A stretch of DNA of 64,000 bases from Riptortus pedestris (taxonomy: Eukaryota > Arthropoda > Insecta > Hemiptera > Alydidae): NCBI GenBank assembly GCA_019009955.1, contig CM032228.1, positions 97,794,001-97,858,000 of the forward strand, written 5' to 3'. Positions 34,701 through 43,893 of the stretch are shown here, piece by piece. The notes beneath the pieces were generated by a model, which searched no databases, was not told where the DNA came from, and was given only the letters and a program-made list of their open reading frames with translations. Every line of letters begins with the position of its first letter. The first letter of the stretch is position 1. Made by a program: the position numbers and the translations under genes.

Positions 34701-37700
34701 GCTCTCTCAGTGACTTACCGTGTAACCAGCCTTCCTACATTTGCCCGACACGTCCTGGAAGTCATCTGGTAACGCCGTCTAGGACATTTCATAAGTAGGA
34801 TATATACAATTTGGACATTTTTGCCGGACAAATAACCAGTAGTTACCTCCCAGAAATTAAGTAAGTTGAGTATGCTTCATTTATCTCCAACCAAAAGAAC
34901 ATCTTGACTTACATGAAGTACAGGATTTCCTGAGAGATGTGATTGCTTTACCTATAATAGTATGCATAGTTTCACTCTCCTTTAAGCCATAGTTAAGGAC
35001 AACAATTATAGACACTTTTTGACAACTTAGATTTAATTCTAACTTTCCCATACATTTATACGCACGGACTGGAACACTGACTAATATTGACGTTTCCCTT
35101 TCATCCCCTCCACATACCCTAACTTGCCTTCACATTTCCATAATTTTTCCACTATCATGGAATGACGATCAAGATTTCCAAGGAGGTGATCACATTTCAA
35201 TACAGATACAGATGACGAATGGCAAAATTTCAAAGCACAGATACATCACAAAAAGAAACTAATTGTAACACTTATGAAAACTACATCAATGCAAACTCCA
35301 GTTCCTCGTAATCTCCATAATATAAAAGAATTAGCCCCATTGATATTAAAAGCTGGTTAGATGAGTTCCAAAACAAAATCATGATGAAAAAAATCATCCT
35401 TGGTGTAATAACTATTCTACAATAGAATAGCTGTATGTAATAGAAAAAGAGCTCTAAATTCATTTAGCGAGAATCCACCAGATGGGAACCTCCAAAACTG
35501 CAAATGCCTGAAATCCAAAAGCCAGTTCATCATTAGAAATAGTAGAAAGAAATTTTCGGTAGACTTTTTATCAAGTATTTATAAGTATTCATCAGCACAA
35601 AACGTCTGGATCAAAAATTAGGCAAATAAAACACAAAAAATATGCTTTGCCAATTATAGGACTAAAAGAAAAAAGCATTATTTTAACTGACCAAAAAACA
35701 ATCACCAGCATTTTAGAGAAACATTTCAATCCAGTTCTCAAAACTACAATATGAACATAACTCTTACTGAAGCCATGATGTACCCAATAATAGTATCTAA
35801 CCCACACCCACTGGTGGACCCCTTTACATTAAATGTACTAAAACTGTTATGAACTACTGTGCAGAATACGACTCCAGGGCCAAGCCCCATCACACACAAC
35901 ATGAAACAGACCCTACCAGAAATAGGATTTCCAGTTACTATTGACCTCCTCCTTAAATAAACGTCGTGTACCCACGTACACGGAATGAAGCAATAGTAAC
36001 ACCTACTTAAACCTGGAAAATATAAGAATCTAAACTCATGTTAACGTCTGATATATTGGACTAATTGCCTCAGAAAACTCGAGAAAAAATTAACAATTTT
36101 CGCAGTTCATAGATTAAAATAACCTTTCTCCGTATCAATCTGCGAGACTAAAACACTACCCTTCATCACATTGGGCGGTACTTTACTCGGAAACAAATTA
36201 CTAATACATAGAAGTAATATCTGTCAATCTGGAGAAAGCTCACGGCTGTGTCTGGAGTGTTTTCTCCCACTTAGTCGAATGGAATGTCGAAGGGAACATT
36301 ATAACTTTTCTGGATAACAATTTTTCTGATCGAACGTCCAGGGCGAGAAAAAAATATTTATAATCCCAAGACAGGTGATGTTTGACTCGGGTACACGGTT
36401 TTCAATGATATGCCATTCTTTGTGGAACCGAGAGTGGGCAGAGAACGCTGTTTTAAGTCCCATCGGTGAGGTTAACAAGGGCTACGATAAAATAGGTTGG
36501 AAGTATTAGGAAAGGCGAAGGTAAAGGTAACTCTAAGGGGACGGAGTGAATATTTTCCGGCGGTGGTCCTGGCTAAATAATATATGCCTCTTTATTATCC
36601 CCATGAAGTCTGACCTTTTGGTTAATTCTTTCAAAAGAAGTTACGATCAGGGCAGTTACTGCTGTAGAAAAGGGAGAGTTGAATAAACCATTGTAGAGGT
36701 GGATGACATTTTGAAAGATTTTTCGGATACATTTAAAGACAAATTACGAACAATGAAAGGCAGTAGAGAAATGATTATGATAAAGAAATGTCTATTTTGT
36801 CTTGTGATACGTCTGATTGTGGGAGCCGTACTCCCAGAATTTTGACAAGACTTGGGGGATTCATTGTTCCTGAAGAACTTGGGCACAGGGTATTAAAACA
36901 ACTGCACTAGGCATTGGTGTATAGCTACAATGCAATCGCTGGTTAGGTGATGGCACAATTCTGAAAAAGACGTGGAGCAGATAACTGCGGCAGTATGAGC
37001 TCTGTGAAACTAATTGGGGCGATAAACAAGATGTACCCCTCACCCATAGAATATTCCACAAGAACCATGGGACCGCCTTCATCTGGATCAAGTGGAATCA
37101 TCGACTGGCCCATTTGGTTGGTCTTAATTGATGGGTACTTAAGTAGGCTGAAGTAGAGGAAAGGAAGAAGGTAACCTTGTCTGCTATCATCCATCATCTG
37201 AGCCAGTGTTTCACCAGGTGGCTGTACTGAAAACAGATCATATCCGTTTGGTGAAGTGAAATACCTATGTTTTGGCATTGATAAATATCTCTTTGACCTA
37301 AACAGTTCTTCCCAATAAATTGTGTAGACTGTTTCTCCAATTTAATGGTGCAATAAGTTTATATACTAAAATATTAGAGGATTTACATTCCTCTTTCTCT
37401 GGGCCAGTTACTGGTTTTGAATCTAATAGAGTAAACATAATTATTTATTGTTAGAATTTTCATATGTGAAGGAGAACACCAAATACTTCAGAGCTAAACA
37501 CTATACACACTTTGTCACACAATTTGAGAACAATTAATTAGCAGGCAAGACATGGGCCATTTTCAGGAACAGATACTCAAAAATATAAATAATTATAATA
37601 TTTTAAATTCTATTTTATGTGTTCTAGGTAACAGAGACAGCAGACACGAAGGCAATGATCGCAACAATCACCGGAATAATTACCACCAAACACAAGGAAA

Positions 37701-40700
37701 AAAACCATCTTCTTATGGTAATAAAAAAATAAATAGCATAACTAGATAGGATGCAGTTATATTATACAAAAGCGCTTGATGTATATCACTCTTCTTTTGC
37801 AATGTCTATTTTGCCTTCTCGTAACTTTAGAACTTATGATCTTTACCAATTTATTATATTTATTGAATAACCAACATTTCTTCCATAAAACAGCCATATA
37901 TTTGTCCTTTTTTATTCTTTATTACGTTATTCATCCACTTTTACTCAGTTGGAGTCGGTAAAGAGTTAACGAAATGGCATCCCAAAATATGCTTTCTATT
38001 ATATAATATTGTACTGAGTATTTTTTTTATGAGTAGTAAATATTTTATTTAAAATAATACCATCAAAAAGAAGGGCCCAAGGGAATTTTAAAGAACGGAA
38101 ACCCTGTCATTATTATACCTCGTGTAAAATATGATGAAAAAGTTAGCAAAAGTTCACAAGAAATACAATATAAAACCATTTTCATTATCGACAGGAAAAT
38201 AAGCCAAATGGCCTGCGGTTGAGAACTTCATTGACATATAGTATCCCATGAATGTGTGGAAAAGAATACATTGGACAAACGGGCAGATAGATATGCACAT
38301 GATTTTCTGAGCACAGTTTAAGATATTAGAAAACTAAATACCCAGTGGCAGAATAATTGCTAATCACCAGATAAAATTTGATGGGTAATGTTTGGAGCAA
38401 TCCAGAAAGTGTTATCAGAAAAGCTATTGAAATTATAAACCATACACATATAATATACTAGCTGTTACCCATCGTTGACAGGTGGTTGTGTATAGTAGAC
38501 ATCGTTTCCCGTGGAAATATAAAGGCTTGATTAACTTTGCTCAAAATCATCCCGTTATATGCTTCACATAACACAAATATCCTAACCATGTAACAGTAAA
38601 TTTGCGAAAGGTTCAGTTGCAATATCCGTGAAATAATAAGTATCAATTAAAACCATACATATTTAGAAATGATGAGATTCGTAAATGTTTGAGATCATTG
38701 TTTCCCGTCGAAATATAAATATTACATTAATGTAACCATTAAGGAATCACTTTATTGGAATCAAATTAAAATTTTAGGGTGGTAACCTGTAGATAACACG
38801 TCCCGATTAGCGTAGTAGCATAAATTGGACGTAAATAATAATAAACAAACAAAAAAAAAAAATATTATTATTGTGTTTAATTTGAAGCATGGCTCCAAGA
38901 TTTTAACAAATATAGAAGTGTCGAAGTAAACCCCACTCCTAGTTGAAAATTTGTCTCATATAGCCTATGATGCACCTGTACTAATATAAAAGTCCATATT
39001 AATCTTTTGAGTTTTATTTATGTAGATATGTGTGTGCATTGGCCTTACAGGCATGTGTCCCGCTGTTGAACAATATAATAACACGACATTTAGTAAGGCT
39101 GACAGAGAAATCTTGAAATCATCTTGATTAGGCTCTGCCACATAAGATCGATACAAAACTTGATAAATTCTAATTTATATTGCAATCCTTTCAATATTTT
39201 TCCTTCTCATATATGTATTCACTAAGAATTGCATGTGTCTAATAGATAAAGAAGAAAATGATGAAGACGCAGATTATGACTACAATAGTGAAAATCAAAA
39301 TAGCAATAGGAGAGGAGGCAATGACTGGAAATCACAAAAAGGGCAGTACTCTCAAAACAATGAATACTATGCTAATCAAAATCACGGAAATAGAGAATCA
39401 CATAATCAACCACAAGGAACAGCCAACAATTCAAAGAACATTGGTTCACCATTGGAAGGAGTAGAACCCGTAAAAATTACAGTTTTACATCATTGATAAA
39501 CTATTTAATTTCATAAAACTAACTAAAGCTGTAAGACGAAACGTTCAGTAAAAATTGTACATAAGCCTTCTTAATCAGAAAATCTTTATTCCAAACTGTT
39601 GTATAATTAGTATCGATTTAATATAAAATGGAAATTAAGTTTAATAAGAATTATAGATAATAACATAGTGCCATTAAGATTGAAATGTTGAGTAGAAATC
39701 TTGAATGTCCTTTGTAATAGGAGAATTTAAAATAATTAAAATTCCTTCCTTTTCCAGGAATGTACTAACTTCTTATTCTTCCCTCCATGTAGCAAGCTAA
39801 GGAAATAAATGGATAAAACACGCAATCTGTTGTGAGAGTAGTGGATTTTCGAAAAATCGAAATATATCTGTTGTAATACAACCGATCGGAAAAGTGTATA
39901 GGAGCAATCATATTGGCAATTTATGTTCTGTAAAAGTTGTTTATACGTATTTTCGCACCGTATCAGGATATTAAGCGACATATTTGGATTTATTAGTTTT
40001 CAGCCTTCAGAAAACACCCCTACTACTCAAGTCAAATTTACAAAAAGCTTTCATGTCGTGAACCAAAACATTATAAGCTTTAATACTAAATGTTGCTAAC
40101 ACGTGACCTTTTGTATGCAAGATATATGCAAATTTGTTGTGTGATATCAATTGAGATTTGACTTTCTTGTCCCATTAATGTTTATTTGATCTATACCATA
40201 CTCAATATTTCACCGTTTTTGCCAACACTCAAGATCACACTTGTTATAGCCTGAAATTGGAGCTGGATTAGAGGGGGTTTAGAGAGAGGAGGGGGCTCGG
40301 AAATTCAAAATATTTCCGTTATTATGAGTGTCATCGTAAAATGTTAAAGAACCAATCTTGTTAAATTATTGACGATCTACAATTGTTGTTATATGCATTT
40401 TTTCGTAACTCAAATATTAAGCGTGTTATTCTTTCTTTGTTGTTCTCAGGCTTCCGTGACCCCTGCTGACTTCTACTCATCGGTTGTTATACATAGAAAT
40501 AGGGAATATGTGGTGAGATATGATTACAAGTGTGGTATACCAGCACTTGGGAAATCTGCTGTTTACGCAGCCCCTGCACGACGATCTTTTTGAGATTCTA
40601 TATATTCATAGATTTTGCCAAAGAAATAAACACAATCACAAGACTTTCTGGCACCAGTATCTCAGGGAAACCACACGATATATACAATTAAAATACATTT

Positions 40701-43700
40701 AATTATACTGTGTAAGAGCTAGTTATAGCTAAAAAGGAAGCATGGTCATTTTTTTCTTCCTTGTACGTATTGTAATCATGACAAACTTTGGTTTTCGTAT
40801 TTCGACAGAATAATCAATTTCGCGCCTCCCTTAAATTATTTTAACAAGTTTTGGATGTATGTATCTGACATAATTCAATAATGACTAGCTTTAGAATGTT
40901 GAAATTTAATGGTTTGTCACTTTTTCGATCCAACGTGTAAAAATGGAGATATTTTGCATTTTCAAAATTCTCCGCCACCCTCCCCCAGGTCCGATTTTAG
41001 CCGATAGCGATCTTGATCTTTCTTTTTACATAAAACGCTATATTTCGAGTTTGGTAACGATAAAACAAAAATTTCGCCCACTAGAGCGGTAACAGACAAA
41101 TATTTCAAACATGCATTCTCTATTAATATGTAAAAAGTCCGTCACGCAGGGGCTGCGTAAACTAAGCAGATTTCCCACGTGGTTATACAATAGAGAAATC
41201 TCCATACGAGAGCCGAACAAGCTTTTGGCGAGAAATTCAGTCATCCGTTATCGGCCCACAATTAACAATTATTTACAATAAGATTGGTTCTATACAATTT
41301 TTTGATCCGACGTACGGTAACGAAGATATTTCAAATTTTCGAAAATCCCCCCTCCCACTGGTCCGATTTCAGCCATTAACGAACTGGATCTGTCTTTTTG
41401 AATAAAACGTTTAAATAGCGAGTTTGGTAACGATCAAACAAAAATTGCGACCGCTAGAGCGTTAACAGACAAATATATATATATATATATAATTTTCAAC
41501 GGACCTCATTTTCGTCATCTCCTGGGTAGGATCGATGGACATTTGAAGAAATTTTTCGAAAATCGCGTCATGAGTACGACCTCAATAGCTGATTTCCCTT
41601 AAGAGAAATCTGCTAAAACCCGATGAGTAGAAGAGGTGGGGGAGGGGGGGTTACTTAAGGTAGAATACAAGAAAATAGGAATAACTCGCTTAATACTTGA
41701 GTTAACAAACAATGCATAGGACAACAATTGTAGAAAATCAAAAGTTTAACAAGACTGGTTCTATAAAAGTCCGTCACGCAGGGGCTGCGTAAACTAAGCA
41801 GATTTCCCACGTGAAGGTTTACAATAGAGAAATCTCACGAGAGCCGATCAGTCAAGGAACGGCCGAACTAGTTTTTGGCGGGAAAGTCACTCACGCCCGT
41901 TAGCCGCTCAGATTTAATAAAATTGCCAATATCTCAGTTAATATTCAAGGTAGAGAATGAATGTATATAACAATATTTATAGTAAATTTAATTTGCAATA
42001 AGATTGATTCTATACAATTTTTCGATCCGACGTACAGTAACAGAGATATTTCGAAAATATCTCCCTTAAGGGAAATCTGCTAAAATCTTAAGATCCAACT
42101 CAAAATAAAGAAGATATTTGGATTTTTCTAACCCCCCCCCCAGTGTAAACCTATTCCAGGTCCAATTTCAGCTAATAACAAATATGATCTTTAGTATTGA
42201 TTGAATCGGCTAAATATAGAGTATGGTATAGATCAAATAAACATTTTCCAGTAAAGAACAAAAAATCTTAATTAATGATGTCTTAATATGGCATTTTTGC
42301 ATGTGCCTCAAAAAGTAATCGTTCAATGAAAAGCTTATTTAGTATTTAACCTTGGAGTGAAGTGGTTCATGATATAAGTTTTTAGTAAATATGGCATGCT
42401 TATTTGGTCTAAACCATAATCCATATTTAACCGTTTAATTCAACACTAAAGTTCATAATCATTAATGGTTGAAATCTGGCAAGGAACTGAGGGGTGGGGT
42501 TAGCAGGGGATTTTCGAAAATTCAAAATATCTCCTTTATTATAAGTCCTATCAAAACATGTTATAGAATCAATCTTGTTAATCTAATGATGGTCTAAAAT
42601 TGGTCTCCTGTTCATTTTTTTGTAGAACAAATATTTTTGGAATTTCGAAAAATGTCTTCAAATGTTCATCGCTCCTACCTAGGAGATGATGAAAATGAGG
42701 TTCGTTCAAGATTTTATATATATGTGTATATATAATGGTGATATGAGACCACAAGTGTTATACCAGCACATGGGAAATCTGCTTAGTTTATACAGCACCT
42801 GCTTGACAGAAACGTACTTTTATCTCCTGGTTGAGTCAGTGATGACGGAAATCGTATACAGTTGAATGAGTTAACAATTCAATAAAATATACTTTTCTAG
42901 TTAATTATGAATCTTGGGATCCATTTAAGGATTTCTGACTTAAATTTATATTATTTACTGACATATAAGTAGTACATAAGTAACAGCAGAAAAGGTACTA
43001 TGAAGACATAAAACGTACAGTGTGTTAATATTAATAACATTTTTAAAAATGGAGCTTTTTCATTAAAGACAAATTGAACATTCCATTAGTTTTCTTCATT
43101 CTTCAGTATTTAGTAAATTTACAATAAATATGAGAAATAAAAATTATTATAATCATTTTTTCAATTTCCTGATTTTAGTGTATTATACATTGCATCTTTA
43201 AACAAAAAAAAATGGTAAGTTAAAATAATTATTATTTAAAGTTTTATATTTCAGAACTGGTAAATTAATCAATTTAATCCTATTCATTTTAGCTGAATAA
43301 TCGTAATTATATAGATAAATCTAATACAATACGTGTTCTTACCCATAAAGTGTATAATGCAGAACTTAAAGAATTTATAGAAGATTCAATTAATGAATGT
43401 TTAGACATTTTGCATAATGGTAAGAACATATTTTAACGAATCCAGTAATTCAGTTTTATTATACTTAACAAAACTGATTGACTTTATTTTTTAGGGAATA
43501 GTGACGGAAAATGTGAAGATTCTAAACATTTTGCATTGTGCCTTGAAGAAAAAGGGAAAAAAGTATGTTACCATGATATGCCAGTATTTATTGTTTTTTT
43601 TTTATATTAAATAATCTTTTAACATCCATTTTTTGCAACTATGGCTAATTGGGACCGGTTACCACCCTTTTCCAAGGTGGGACCCATTGCGAAGGTGGAA

Positions 43701-43829
43701 CTAAGGATTTTATTTAATGAATTCCACCACTAAATAAATTCCTTTGCCTAGACGGGAATTGAACTCACCACTCTAGGTTTACAATGTGAGAGTAAGGTCA
43801 ACTCACATGGCTAACCTGAGCCCTAATTT

Positions 43830-43893
<64 letters not shown>

